From an uncultured Chloroflexota bacterium (lineage in GTDB: Bacteria > Chloroflexota > Anaerolineae > Anaerolineales > Anaerolineaceae), in NCBI GenBank assembly GCA_902786265.1, contig CADACE010000026.1:1-64000 (forward strand): a stretch of 64,000 nucleotides of DNA. The letters run 5' to 3'. Within the stretch, counting starts at the first letter, position 1; each line of letters begins with the position of its first letter. A program made the position numbers and the translations under genes. This document shows, piece by piece, positions 42,510 to 50,867 of the stretch. The notes below the pieces were generated by a model that saw nothing but the letters and a program-made list of their open reading frames with translations, was not told where the DNA came from and made no database searches.

Positions 42510-42541
42510 GGGGACAGTTCCGCTGGCGCGTAACCGTCCCC
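42510..42541. repeat. GGGACGGTT palindromic element, copy B
   Basis: In reverse orientation to copy A: GGGGACAGTT at the start and AACCGTCCCC at the end, with a shorter middle. It lies 20 nt before the HAD hydrolase stop codon, so copies A and B flank the end-to-end gap of two convergent genes. Confidence 0.7.
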
Positions 42542-42561
42542 TTCGTCCCCGTAATAATTTA

Positions 42562-43185
42562 TTATTCGCTGATGGTCAGGTAATCCATGATTTTGCCGCC
42601 GACCGGAAGCAAAATCGTTTTCAGTCCGGCTTCCCGGGCGGCTTTGATATTTACTTCCATATCATCAATAAAGACAGAATGCGCGGGATCAAGCTGATAG
42701 CGGCTGATGATCAGTTCATAGATCTCCGGCTGGGGTTTGCGCAATTTACATTCATATGAAATCACTGCCCCGTCGATGTCATCGAAGAAAACATTGCGTT
42801 CCAGCATTTTGCGGAAGCAGGTCTCCTGAAAATTGGATAAAATATAAGTTTTCGCGCCGGCTTCTTTGAGCTGGTAGAATGCCGCGACATTTTCCGGAAT
42901 GGCATGAAAATAATCGTACCAGTGCTTGTGGTACAGCTGAATTTCCCTGCGCAGTGTCGGTTCTTTCCGCAGCGCGGCGGTCAGGAATTCATCATCGCTG
43001 ATCAGCCCTGCATCCAGCTGCTGCCATTCCTCCGAGCTCGGAAAGATCTCGGTCAGGCGGTCAAAATGACAGGGATCAATGCCCATTTCAGCCATAAAGC
43101 GGCGGGGGTTGTAGTCCAGCAGGACGTTCCCAAGGTCAAAAATGACGGCATTCAGCGGGGTTTTGTCTTCATTCAGGTAAATCAT
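42562..43185 (-). CDS. HAD-superfamily hydrolase (subfamily IA)
   Basis: This 207-residue phosphatase-like protein has motif I in VIFDLGNVLLDYNP with the nucleophilic aspartate, motif II ILSNFQ, a lysine in LRKPQPEIY, and motif IV FIDDMEVN. The cap is helical. The family removes phosphate from small metabolites. Its start overlaps the stop of the upstream, closely related HAD gene by one base, so the two are paralogues in an operon. The substrate is unknown. Confidence 0.88.
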   Translation of the reverse strand: MIYLNEDKTPLNAVIFDLGNVLLDYNPRRFMAEMGIDPCHFDRLTEIFPSSEEWQQLDAGLISDDEFLTAALRKEPTLRREIQLYHKHWYDYFHAIPENVAAFYQLKEAGAKTYILSNFQETCFRKMLERNVFFDDIDGAVISYECKLRKPQPEIYELIISRYQLDPAHSVFIDDMEVNIKAAREAGLKTILLPVGGKIMDYLTISE

Positions 43186-43817
43186 CAGTTCTCCTCTGTT
43201 ATCTCAAGATACTCATCGATCACACCCTGCGGCGGAAGGTTGAGCGTCAGCAGACCGGCTTTAGCGCCGGCTTCACAGTTGGCAGCCACATCATCGACAA
43301 ACAGGGTATGCGCCGGGTCGATTTCCGGGTAAGTTTTCAGCAGCAGCTCAAAAATCGCCGGGTCCGGTTTACCGAGCCTGCAGGCACCGGAAATGACCGT
43401 GCCGTCCATGTCATGCAGGAAGATGAAGTGGTCATAAAAATAGTCGTAATCCGCCTGGCTGCAGTTGGAAAGCAGGTAGGTCTTCAGCCCCATTTCTTTG
43501 GCGCGGTACATCAGTTCCACATTCGGTGTGAGGGCGGAAAAGCATTCCGCGCGGTGTTTGAGGTAGTGTTTGATTTCCCGGCGCAGCGACGGTTCGTCCC
43601 GGATCGCCATCTCTGCGATCTCGTCCCGGGAATACGTGCCCTTATCATATTCTGACCACTCCGGACGTCTGTCGGTGATTTCCGCCAGGCGGGGGATGAA
43701 TTCCGGCTTGATGCCGAGGTCAAACATAAAGCGTTCCGGATCCCAGTCGACCAGCACATTGCCGAGGTCAAACACGATCGCGGATAGATTTGTCTTATTT
43801 CCTTTAAGATTTATCAT
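43185..43817 (-). CDS. HAD-superfamily hydrolase (subfamily IA), paralogue
   Basis: This 210-residue protein resembles its downstream neighbour throughout: IVFDLGNVLVDWDP (motif I), LLSNCS (motif II), LGKPDPAIFELL and LFVDDVAAN (motif IV). The caps differ more than the cores. The pair likely arose by duplication. Translational coupling suggests joint action or different substrates in one pathway; neither can be read from the sequence. Confidence 0.88.
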   Translation of the reverse strand: MINLKGNKTNLSAIVFDLGNVLVDWDPERFMFDLGIKPEFIPRLAEITDRRPEWSEYDKGTYSRDEIAEMAIRDEPSLRREIKHYLKHRAECFSALTPNVELMYRAKEMGLKTYLLSNCSQADYDYFYDHFIFLHDMDGTVISGACRLGKPDPAIFELLLKTYPEIDPAHTLFVDDVAANCEAGAKAGLLTLNLPPQGVIDEYLEITEEN

Positions 43818-43870
43818 ATCTATTTATGATTTCCGCTTATATTTCACAAAATATTCTTTAATCTAAAATC

Positions 43871-43906
43871 AAAAGGCGAATCATATTCTTTAAGGATCCG
43901 CCTTTA
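43871..43906 (-). terminator. Intrinsic terminator after serS
   Basis: On the minus strand AAAGGCGGATC pairs with GATTCGCCTTT with a mismatch, followed by TTTTGATTTT. It lies about 40 nt past the serS stop. Confidence 0.75.
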
Positions 43907-43942
43907 CAATTCATTTTCTGTACATTAGCTGCGCTCAGCAGG

Positions 43943-45220
43943 CTAATCTTCTTTTTCGATCTTTTCGATCCCGCCCATCCAGGGTTTCAGGACTTCCGGA
44001 ACGGTGATGGTGCCGTCGGGGTTCTGGTAGGTTTCCATGACGGCGATGAGTGTCCGGGGCAGGCCGAGGCCGGAACCGTTCAGCGTGTGGAGCAGACGCG
44101 GTTTGCCGGTTTCGGAATCACGGTAACGGATCTGTGCGCGGCGGGCCTGGAAATCCCAGTCATTGGAAACGGAAGAAACTTCCAACCATTCCTTGCAGCC
44201 GGGTGCCCAGACTTCCACATCGTAGCAGATGCGGGCATTGAAGCCAAGGTCGCCGGTGCACTGGGCGATGATGCGGTAGTTCAGTCCCAGCAGCTTGCAG
44301 GTCTCGCAGGCGGCGTTCAGCATGCGTTCATGTTCTTCTTCGGATTTTTCCGGCAGGCTGTAGCAGTACATTTCCACCTTGTCAAACTGGTGGCCGCGTT
44401 TGATGCCTCGGACATCGCGCCCCGCGCTCATTTTTTCGCGGCGGAAGCAGGGTGTATAAGCGGTAAAGCGCATCGGCAGCTGGGCTTCGTCGACGATCTC
44501 GCCCATGTAAAGACCGGTGAGCGGAACTTCGGCGGTCGGGACCATCCAGAAATCCTCTTCCACGTCATGGTAGAGGTTGTCCGCGAATTTCGGCAGCTGT
44601 CCGGCACCGTACAGGATATCGCCCTTGACCATGAACGGCAGGTAGCGTTCTTTGTAGCCCTGTTTTTTGTGCAGGTCCAGCATGTAGGCGATCAAGGCCC
44701 GTTCCAGCTGGGCGCCCTGACCGTTCAGGACATAGAAGCGGGTCCCGGAAAGTCTTGTGCCGCGGTCGAAGTCGATGATGCCGAGATTGGTACCGAGGTC
44801 CCAGTGCGGTTTGTCTTCGAATTCATGCTGCATCTCCTCACCGAAGACCTTGACGACCTGGTTCTCCGCGTCGCTGACGCCGTAAGGGACCTTCTCGTCC
44901 GGAATGTTCGGGATGTTGGAGATAATGTTCTTCAGCTCTTCTTCAGTTTCTTTGGTCTGTTTGTCCAGTTCGGCAATGCGGTCGCTGACGACTTTCATCG
45001 CAGCGATGCGTTCCTGACGTTCGGCGGGATCCTTCGCCTTGCCGATGGCTTTTGATTCACTGTTGCGTTTGGCTTTCAGCGCCTCTGCTTCTCCCAGCAG
45101 TTCGCGGCGGGTTTTGTCCAGTTCAAGCAGGCGGTCGACATTTTCAACGCTCATCTGCCGGTCGCGCATGGATTTTTTTACAAGTTCGGGATTTTCACGA
45201 ATCAGTGCTATGTCCAGCAT
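43943..45220 (-). CDS. serS: Seryl-tRNA synthetase
   Basis: This 425-residue class II synthetase attaches serine to tRNA-Ser. The N-terminal long coiled-coil arm that contacts the tRNA variable loop spans about residues 30-100. Class II motifs follow: the motif 2 region FRREKMSAGRDVRGIKRGHQF is here cut to FRREKMSAGRDV and RGIKRGHQF, and motif 3 contains LNGSGLGLPRTLIAVMET. Length matches the family. No T-box leader was found upstream. It is probably a single-gene unit. Confidence 0.96.
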   Translation of the reverse strand: MLDIALIRENPELVKKSMRDRQMSVENVDRLLELDKTRRELLGEAEALKAKRNSESKAIGKAKDPAERQERIAAMKVVSDRIAELDKQTKETEEELKNIISNIPNIPDEKVPYGVSDAENQVVKVFGEEMQHEFEDKPHWDLGTNLGIIDFDRGTRLSGTRFYVLNGQGAQLERALIAYMLDLHKKQGYKERYLPFMVKGDILYGAGQLPKFADNLYHDVEEDFWMVPTAEVPLTGLYMGEIVDEAQLPMRFTAYTPCFRREKMSAGRDVRGIKRGHQFDKVEMYCYSLPEKSEEEHERMLNAACETCKLLGLNYRIIAQCTGDLGFNARICYDVEVWAPGCKEWLEVSSVSNDWDFQARRAQIRYRDSETGKPRLLHTLNGSGLGLPRTLIAVMETYQNPDGTITVPEVLKPWMGGIEKIEKED

Positions 45221-45323
45221 TTTACATCTCCTAAGATTTGCTATTTCCTCTAAATTATATACCGATTTCTGTTTTTCTCTCCGATATGCGGAAAAAATAT
45301 GTTGAGTGTTGTATTATCTTATC

Positions 45324-45388
45324 CGGGGACTATCCCCAGGGTTCTCGATGCCATTATTCCTGACAGTCCCATAAAGGGACAGTCCCGG
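45324..45388. repeat. GGGGACTATCCCC palindrome cluster
   Basis: The spacer between serS and ATPase copy 3 has GGGGACTATCCCC and then GACAGTCCCATAAAGGGACAG, both palindromic and related to the GGGACRGTT family found near 42.4 and 47.7 kb. It may mark the end of the ATPase transcript. Confidence 0.55.
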
Positions 45389-45405
45389 ATGCATCATGTG
45401 ATCTT

Positions 45406-46665
45406 TTACAAGCCCAGCAAGTGGATCGGATAAGCATAAGCCGCTTCATTAATGGGGCGGATCCTGTCGCAGGTGTCAAGGATCAGCCCCGGTTTGACCG
45501 GCATATGATATTTCTGCAGAACCGAAAAGTTTCTGGTCGGATTTTTCGGAGTGCTGCCGGTTTTGATTTCTACCGGATAAACAGCGTTTTCCTTGATGAA
45601 CAGCAGGTCGATTTCTTTCTGGTCAATATCCCGATAATAAAACAGTACATCCTTCGGGTCAATATTGTGCGCATAAAGGTTCTTTATCAATTCACTGACC
45701 GCGTATGTTTCAAAGAATGCCCCGTTCATCGCGCACTGTTCAAGCATCTCCGCATTCGGCCATCTGCACAGAAAGGCACAAAGTCCGGTATCCATAAAAT
45801 ACAGCTTGGGCGCTTTTATGATCCGGTTTGAAACATTGGACATATATGGCTGCAGCAAAAAGATGATCCCGGATGTCTCAAGGATAGAGATCCAGCGCTT
45901 GCAGGTGCGGGTGTCAATACCGACATTTGAGGCAATCGCTTCATAATGGAGTTCCTGGGCTGTCCGGAGAGCCATGATCGAAAGAAAGTTGCGGAATTGT
46001 AATTCGTTTCCGGCGCTGATCAGAGCACGGACGTCCTTTTCCAGGTATGTACTGATATAGGAACGGTAATAAATATCTCTTTGTGAAACGCCTGTGACAA
46101 CATCAGGCATTCCGCCTTCAAAGATACTGCTGAAAACTTCAGCACGTGTGTGATATGCGGCCTGTAATTCCCGTTCACGGTTCAGGAGAAAATCGATTTC
46201 CGGATCAAAGAGGACCCCTTCAGCCCCTCGTTTTTCTGCCTGGGAGAAAGATGCCATACTGATAATGCCGCAGCGTCCGGCAAGAGAATCGGATATGCCC
46301 TGCTGCAGTTCAAATTGATTGGATCCGGTGAGAATATACATCAATTGACGTTCCCTGCCGTTTTTGAGCCATATCAGCCGCTGCGCGTCAATTTTTTGTT
46401 TGATCTCATCCAGCAATCCGGGGGCTTTTTGAATTTCATCGATAATTAAAGGCCATCCGTAAGTCTCGAGAAAAAGCCTTGGGTTTTGAATCGCGAGATT
46501 TCTGTCTTCCAGATTATCAAGCGTTACACTTCGGAAAGAATCACCGTAAAGCATCCCGATCGTTGTGGATTTTCCGACCTGACGCGGCCCATAAACAACA
46601 AGGCAGGGAAAAGATTTCCCTGTTTCGATGATGTTTTTTTCGATTGTCCTGTGAATATAAGCCAT
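45406..46665 (-). CDS. AAA ATPase with DUF4143 domain (copy 3)
   Basis: This 419-residue protein is the third AAA_14/DUF4143 member in the window. Walker A is GPRQVGKS near residues 25-32 and Walker B is LIIDEIQKAPG. A winged-helix-like segment (IASNVGIDTRTCKRWISILE) lies near 240. The C-terminal part has YYRDIDQKEIDLLFI and VEIKTG, the PD-(D/E)XK-like arrangement. Unlike copies 1 and 2, no tandem repeat array lies before its start. A GGAGAT ribosome site precedes the ATG. The function is unknown. Confidence 0.86.
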   Translation of the reverse strand: MAYIHRTIEKNIIETGKSFPCLVVYGPRQVGKSTTIGMLYGDSFRSVTLDNLEDRNLAIQNPRLFLETYGWPLIIDEIQKAPGLLDEIKQKIDAQRLIWLKNGRERQLMYILTGSNQFELQQGISDSLAGRCGIISMASFSQAEKRGAEGVLFDPEIDFLLNRERELQAAYHTRAEVFSSIFEGGMPDVVTGVSQRDIYYRSYISTYLEKDVRALISAGNELQFRNFLSIMALRTAQELHYEAIASNVGIDTRTCKRWISILETSGIIFLLQPYMSNVSNRIIKAPKLYFMDTGLCAFLCRWPNAEMLEQCAMNGAFFETYAVSELIKNLYAHNIDPKDVLFYYRDIDQKEIDLLFIKENAVYPVEIKTGSTPKNPTRNFSVLQKYHMPVKPGLILDTCDRIRPINEAAYAYPIHLLGL

Positions 46666-46710
46666 GTTTTATATCTCCTGCAATATCTGACGGCGTATAA
46701 AGCGTTTGAT

Positions 46711-46806
46711 CTGCTGTACCGGCTGCAAGACAGCGCAGCTCCCGCTCCGAATTAAAATTCAGACGCAGTCTGTACCTGTCGGAGCAGGTTTCAGAGCCGA
46801 CCTCTT
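46711..46806 (-). repeat. About 90-bp dispersed element, copy 1
   Basis: Read on the minus strand, this sequence matches 49481-49574 at roughly 78 of 94 positions by eye. Both start GAGGTCGGCTCT and share GGTACAGACTGCGTCTG and CTTGCAGCC. An inner hairpin (GCTCCG / CGGAGC) is kept in both. The two copies lie in opposite orientation on either side of the U32 peptidase gene. Confidence 0.75.
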
Positions 46807-46833
46807 GCGCTTCATCTTATATCAAAGTATAAC

Positions 46834-46887
46834 ATAAAAAGTGCGTTAAAAACTACATCGGGATGCTGTTTTTAACGCACTTTTTAT
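46834..46887 (-). terminator. Strong terminator overlapping the U32 peptidase stop
   Basis: A perfect 20-bp inverted repeat (46834-46853 and 46868-46887, core AAGTGCGTTAAAAAC) with a 14-nt loop and A/T tracts on both sides. The U32 peptidase stop codon lies inside the right arm. It separates that gene from ATPase copy 3. Confidence 0.85.
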
Positions 46888-49358
46888 AAAACGGTCTTGT
46901 CGTAAATGTTTGTTTTTTCTGATTTGTTCAAATGTCCGGAGGATAATGCTTTCTCATATTTCTTTAAGATAAGCTCAGTTTCTCCAAGATATTCATCTGT
47001 GAAGTTCAACCGGAAAGTTTTAACCTTAAAAGAATTCACATCTTCTCCGATGTCAAGCGGGTGGGATGTGGTGATGGTGCAGACGCAGTCCCCGCAGTCG
47101 GTTTCCAGACGGAAGCTGTCTTTTCCGGAACGGAGCGTATAAACCTTCCCGTGTCTGTATTTCTCACAATGGATGGAATCCTGCTTGTTTCCCGCGAAAT
47201 TCCCGACCGGGCATTGATGAGTGACCATCAGCGGCAGATATCCGTAAGCGAGAAGCTCCGTACGTGACAGGTCCGGCAGGGCGTTGATCCCGTCACGGCT
47301 CATTTCCACGGAAAGCGCGATGCTTTCCGCGCCGAGATCTTTCCAGAAATCATAGCTGCGGCTGTTCAGGACATTGCCGGTAAAGTCGAGCGCGAACGCT
47401 TTTCCGCTGTCCTTTACCGCGTGATAATGGCCGAGGCTGCTGATCAGGAAACCGTCGGCTCCGCTCTCCATCGCCTTCCGGATATCTGCTGAATGATTTT
47501 TCCGGATATACTCGCGCCATATACGCGGCAATCTGACAAAAATCCTTTTCCCCCGTTCGTGCGCATCTCTGCACATCTGCTGAATATCCGCCATCAGAGC
47601 CTGATTCATTTCCGGGTAAATCACGGAAACAAGAGGAGACCCGAGCGAAGCACGGAACTGATCCGCGGTCCGTACGCCTACGCTCAGGCTTCTTCCGTTA
47701 GAGGGGACGGTTTCATGAGGCGCTTGCGCCGAATGGAACTGTCCTCCCGCTTTCGCAGGAAAGGTGCTTTTCTTTTCGTTTTCCTGCAGACCGGTTTTTG
47801 GAAGAGTAAAAATGTTAATGTTATTAGAAAGTGAATGATTCTTAAAAGTTCTTTTATATGAACTTATTATTAGTTTCCGCAGTTCTTCCGCTGTAGTATT
47901 TCTTAAGGTATTTAAAGAAGATTTGTTAAGATAAAGTCCGTCTTCTAAATAAACATGTATATTTTCACACCGGCAGATCGTGTTCCCAAGCTTTGTGAGC
48001 TGCGCGGTCACGCTTTCTTCGGTCAGCGGCTGGTTTTGCGCGGCAGTCGGGATATCTCCACGTACGCTGACCGAAATTCCGGCTGCTTCTGCTGTCAGCT
48101 CCGCCGGCTGTCCGGCACGGATCACGGCAGTAAGCTTGATCGGGACCTTGCGGCTGACAGTCTCATACCGCGGTTTGAGCTCATCCATCAGGCGTTTATC
48201 ATAGGTCTGATAGACGGCCTGATTTTCATGGATCTCACCACGGATGTTTACCAACGCCTTTTGGCCGGCAGCGGATGCTTTGTTCAGATAGGTCCCGACA
48301 CCCTCTTCGTTATTCGTGCGGATCTCGATGCCGTCGCCCGGGACCATGGCTTTGTCAAAGCGGATCACCGCGGTCTGCTTTTTCCGGTCATAGGAAAGCA
48401 CCTTCCCGGCAGATACGCCCCAGTGCTTCGGGTGAGCAGGGCACATCATTTTCATCCCGGAATGCGTCCGCAGATACCCTTCGGAAAAAGCACCGCGGTT
48501 GAAAAGCTGCTGCAGGATCAGGATGTCGTCCGGATCGACCTGATACGGTTCGCCGCTGTAATACAGATCCAGATACTTGCGGTAGATCCCTGTCACTCCG
48601 GCGACATATTCCGGGCTTTTCATCCGTCCTTCGATTTTCAGCGAAGCCACACCGGCCGCGAGCAGTTCCGGCAGCAGCCGGAGCGTGCAGATATCTTTTG
48701 TGCTCAGCAGATGCCCTTCGGCGATTGTCTGTTTTCCCTGCGCGAGTTCATAAGACAGCCGGCAGTTCTGCGCGCATTTGCCCCGGTTCCCGCTGCGGTT
48801 CCCCAGTACGGAGCTCATCAGGCACTGCCCGGAATAACAGACGCATAACGCCCCGTGAATAAAGGTCTCGATCCGCATATCTGTGTTTGCCGCGATATGG
48901 CTGATTTCTTTAAGGTTTAATTCCCGGCTGAGCACGGCGGTCTTCAGTCCCAGCGCTTCAAACGCTTTCACGTCATCAAGGCTGTTGGCAGTGAGCTGGG
49001 TCGAAGCGTGTACCGGAAGATCCGGGAAGTTTTGCCTTACCATGCGGATCGCTCCGATATCCTGCATGATCAGCCCGTCAACGCCCATGGCGTAAAGCGC
49101 GCTGACGAAGGAAAGCAGCTCCGGGAATTCCTCATCCTTGTATAGCGTGTTGACGGTCACATACACTTTGACGCTGAAACTGTGGCACAGGTCACAGACC
49201 CGTTCCAGCTCTTCATTATCAAAATTCGCGGCATATGCCCGGGCACCGAAGGAACGTCCGCCCAGGTAAACAGCATCTGCCCCGGCATTCACCGCGGCTT
49301 TGACACAGTCGAAATTTCCGCAGGGAGCCAGAAGCTCCGCTTTCTGTTTCGTATTCAT
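46884..49358 (-). CDS. U32-family peptidase
   Basis: This 824-residue protein is a U32 collagenase-type peptidase. The N-terminal catalytic part begins ELLAPCGNFDCVKAAVNAGADAVYLGG (shown as ELLAPCGNFDCVKAAVNAG) and includes ETFIHGALCVCYSGQCLMSS, the family signature with its cysteines. Related E. coli proteins (RlhA/YdcP) modify 23S rRNA, so a role in RNA hydroxylation is possible. A DUF3656-like part and a second U32-like domain follow. Residues about 539-552 (GGQFHSAQAPHETV) are encoded by the GGGACGGTT repeat. The start at 49358 is chosen because the fold begins there and AGGA precedes it. Confidence 0.88.
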   Translation of the reverse strand: MNTKQKAELLAPCGNFDCVKAAVNAGADAVYLGGRSFGARAYAANFDNEELERVCDLCHSFSVKVYVTVNTLYKDEEFPELLSFVSALYAMGVDGLIMQDIGAIRMVRQNFPDLPVHASTQLTANSLDDVKAFEALGLKTAVLSRELNLKEISHIAANTDMRIETFIHGALCVCYSGQCLMSSVLGNRSGNRGKCAQNCRLSYELAQGKQTIAEGHLLSTKDICTLRLLPELLAAGVASLKIEGRMKSPEYVAGVTGIYRKYLDLYYSGEPYQVDPDDILILQQLFNRGAFSEGYLRTHSGMKMMCPAHPKHWGVSAGKVLSYDRKKQTAVIRFDKAMVPGDGIEIRTNNEEGVGTYLNKASAAGQKALVNIRGEIHENQAVYQTYDKRLMDELKPRYETVSRKVPIKLTAVIRAGQPAELTAEAAGISVSVRGDIPTAAQNQPLTEESVTAQLTKLGNTICRCENIHVYLEDGLYLNKSSLNTLRNTTAEELRKLIISSYKRTFKNHSLSNNINIFTLPKTGLQENEKKSTFPAKAGGQFHSAQAPHETVPSNGRSLSVGVRTADQFRASLGSPLVSVIYPEMNQALMADIQQMCRDAHERGKRIFVRLPRIWREYIRKNHSADIRKAMESGADGFLISSLGHYHAVKDSGKAFALDFTGNVLNSRSYDFWKDLGAESIALSVEMSRDGINALPDLSRTELLAYGYLPLMVTHQCPVGNFAGNKQDSIHCEKYRHGKVYTLRSGKDSFRLETDCGDCVCTITTSHPLDIGEDVNSFKVKTFRLNFTDEYLGETELILKKYEKALSSGHLNKSEKTNIYDKTVL
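47703..47745. repeat. GGGACGGTT palindromic element inside a gene, copy C
   Basis: This matches copy A (42423-42465) at all but a few positions, including the exact GAGGCGCTTGCGCCGAA centre. It lies in the linker of the U32 peptidase and keeps the reading frame open. Confidence 0.75.
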
Positions 49359-49480
49359 ATTCCTAATTATATATCGAAAATTGAGGGCTGTGCAGCTGTG
49401 GTACACGAAGCACAGCGGTGCGGTGTGAATATCAGCGGTGCTGACCAGGTTGTGCTTCACCCTGGAGCAACGGAGCACAC

Positions 49481-49574
49481 GAGGTCGGCTCTTGAACCTG
49501 CTCCGTATGGTACAGACTGCGTCTGGATTTGTATTCGGAGCAGGAGCTTCGCTACCTTGCAGCCTGCACAAGAG
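49481..49574 (+). repeat. About 90-bp dispersed element, copy 2
   Basis: Partner of 46711-46806 in the opposite orientation. Its start (GAGGTCGGCTCT after CACAC) also resembles the hairpin after deoD at 16718 and the words near 10030. The 261-nt gap it sits in has no supported gene. Confidence 0.75.
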
Positions 49575-49619
49575 AACCGCACTCATGTGCGTCATATATC
49601 CGGGTAAAACGAGCGTTCC

Positions 49620-50531
49620 CTAAATAAACAGCCCGTCCACAATATAATTTTCAGCATCCGAATTATGAATGCTGTTATTCTCGCCCTCCGCGACCCTCAC
49701 GGTCACAGTGCTGCCGGGCGGAACGGAATGCGTAAGCCAGACGTTGCCGCCGATCACGCTGTTGTCACCGATGTTCGTTTTCCCGCCGAGGATCGTTGCT
49801 CCCGCGTAAATTACCACACGGTTGCCGATGTTCGGATGGCGTTTGATCCCTTTCACCAGGACCCCGTCCGGACTGACTTCAAAACTCTTCGCGCCGAGGG
49901 TCACATGCTGGTAAAGTTTGACATGCTCGCCGATCGTTGTGGTTTCCCCGATAACCACGCCGGTGCCATGGTCAATGAAGAAATAAGGGCCGATGGTCGC
50001 GCCGGGATGGATATCGATACCGGTCAGACGATGGGCGTATTCGGTCATGATACGGGGGATGAGCGGGATGTTCATCTCGTAGAGCTTATGGGCGACACGG
50101 AAAATGGTAATGGCTTTGAATGCCGGGTAGGTCAGGATGATCTCATCGGTATTTTTTGCCGCAGGATCTCCCTCATATCCTGCCTGGATATCGGTCTTCA
50201 AAATCTCCAGGATCGAAGGCAGGGCGTCGATGAGCTCCATAGCGCGGGCTTCAGCTTCTTCCCTGGTTTCACAGACAGATGAAAAGCATTGGGAAAATGA
50301 GTCATATGCCCGCATTAATTCCCAGGTGCGTTTTTCGGATTCCTCAAAACGGCCGCGGGACGCTCCGAAATGGTGCGGAAAAAGGGCAATAAAAAGGAAG
50401 CCGATCGCTTCGATCACCTCATTTTCCAGCCCCAGGTAGGATCCGTTTTCGGGCGCTGTACCGATTTTGATAAATTCTCCGGCTATTTGCTCAAGGTGTG
50501 CTGCCAATGATTTGTTCTTTGTCTCTGCCAT
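49620..50531 (-). CDS. Serine O-acetyltransferase (EpsC/CysE type)
   Basis: This 303-residue enzyme makes O-acetylserine from serine and acetyl-CoA, the first step of cysteine synthesis. A helical N-terminal domain of about 180 residues precedes the left-handed beta-helix with hexapeptide repeats. The catalytic [20 protein letters not shown] motif (split: [19 protein letters not shown]) and [10 protein letters not shown] are intact, as is [15 protein letters not shown]. The N-terminal domain is longer than in short CysE and matches the EpsC subgroup. It stands alone upstream of the U32 gene. Confidence 0.93.
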   Translation of the reverse strand: MAETKNKSLAAHLEQIAGEFIKIGTAPENGSYLGLENEVIEAIGFLFIALFPHHFGASRGRFEESEKRTWELMRAYDSFSQCFSSVCETREEAEARAMELIDALPSILEILKTDIQAGYEGDPAAKNTDEIILTYPAFKAITIFRVAHKLYEMNIPLIPRIMTEYAHRLTGIDIHPGATIGPYFFIDHGTGVVIGETTTIGEHVKLYQHVTLGAKSFEVSPDGVLVKGIKRHPNIGNRVVIYAGATILGGKTNIGDNSVIGGNVWLTHSVPPGSTVTVRVAEGENNSIHNSDAENYIVDGLFI

Positions 50532-50867
50532 AATCCTCCGTAATTGTGCATCCGTATTATAACGCTTTTGAAATATTTCCCCAATGATTCAGGACAAAGC
50601 CAAAAACAATACTGTTCCGCATTATAATTGTCAGTAAGAATATAGAAATTTATCACTAATATTGCAAATTTTCTTGACTTTTACAGAAGTTCGATTATAA
50701 TCAAAAACAATAGAAAATAAGTATTAAAAATTACGAGATTCAAAGATCAGATGTCTTTGGACGCGGCAGCGTGACAACGGCAGCGGTACATCACCACCTG
50801 ATACAAGTGTACCGGGACAGGTGCAGAGGATTAATTTCGATAAATTTTGAGGAAAGGAGGGACAGGC
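50532..50867. other. Intergenic region with promoter and repeat remnant
   Basis: Contains the promoter at 50674-50701 and, at 50792-50830, CACCTGATACAAGTGTACC, a partial copy of the palindrome family at 7409-7478. No further gene is seen. Confidence 0.5.
50674..50701 (+). promoter_or_regulatory. Sigma-70-type promoter
   Basis: TTGACT at 50674-50679 and TATAAT at 50696-50701 are 16 nt apart in an AT-rich stretch. It probably drives the coiled-coil protein gene whose start lies 166 nt downstream. Confidence 0.75.

Noticed and set aside
45221-45405. T-box leader before serS
   Set aside because: No T-box sequence (TGGNACCGCG) or specifier hairpin was found; the spacer holds palindromes instead.
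49359-49595. N-terminal extension of the U32 peptidase
   Set aside because: The extra 79 codons run through the dispersed repeat element; homology and a ribosome site start at 49358.
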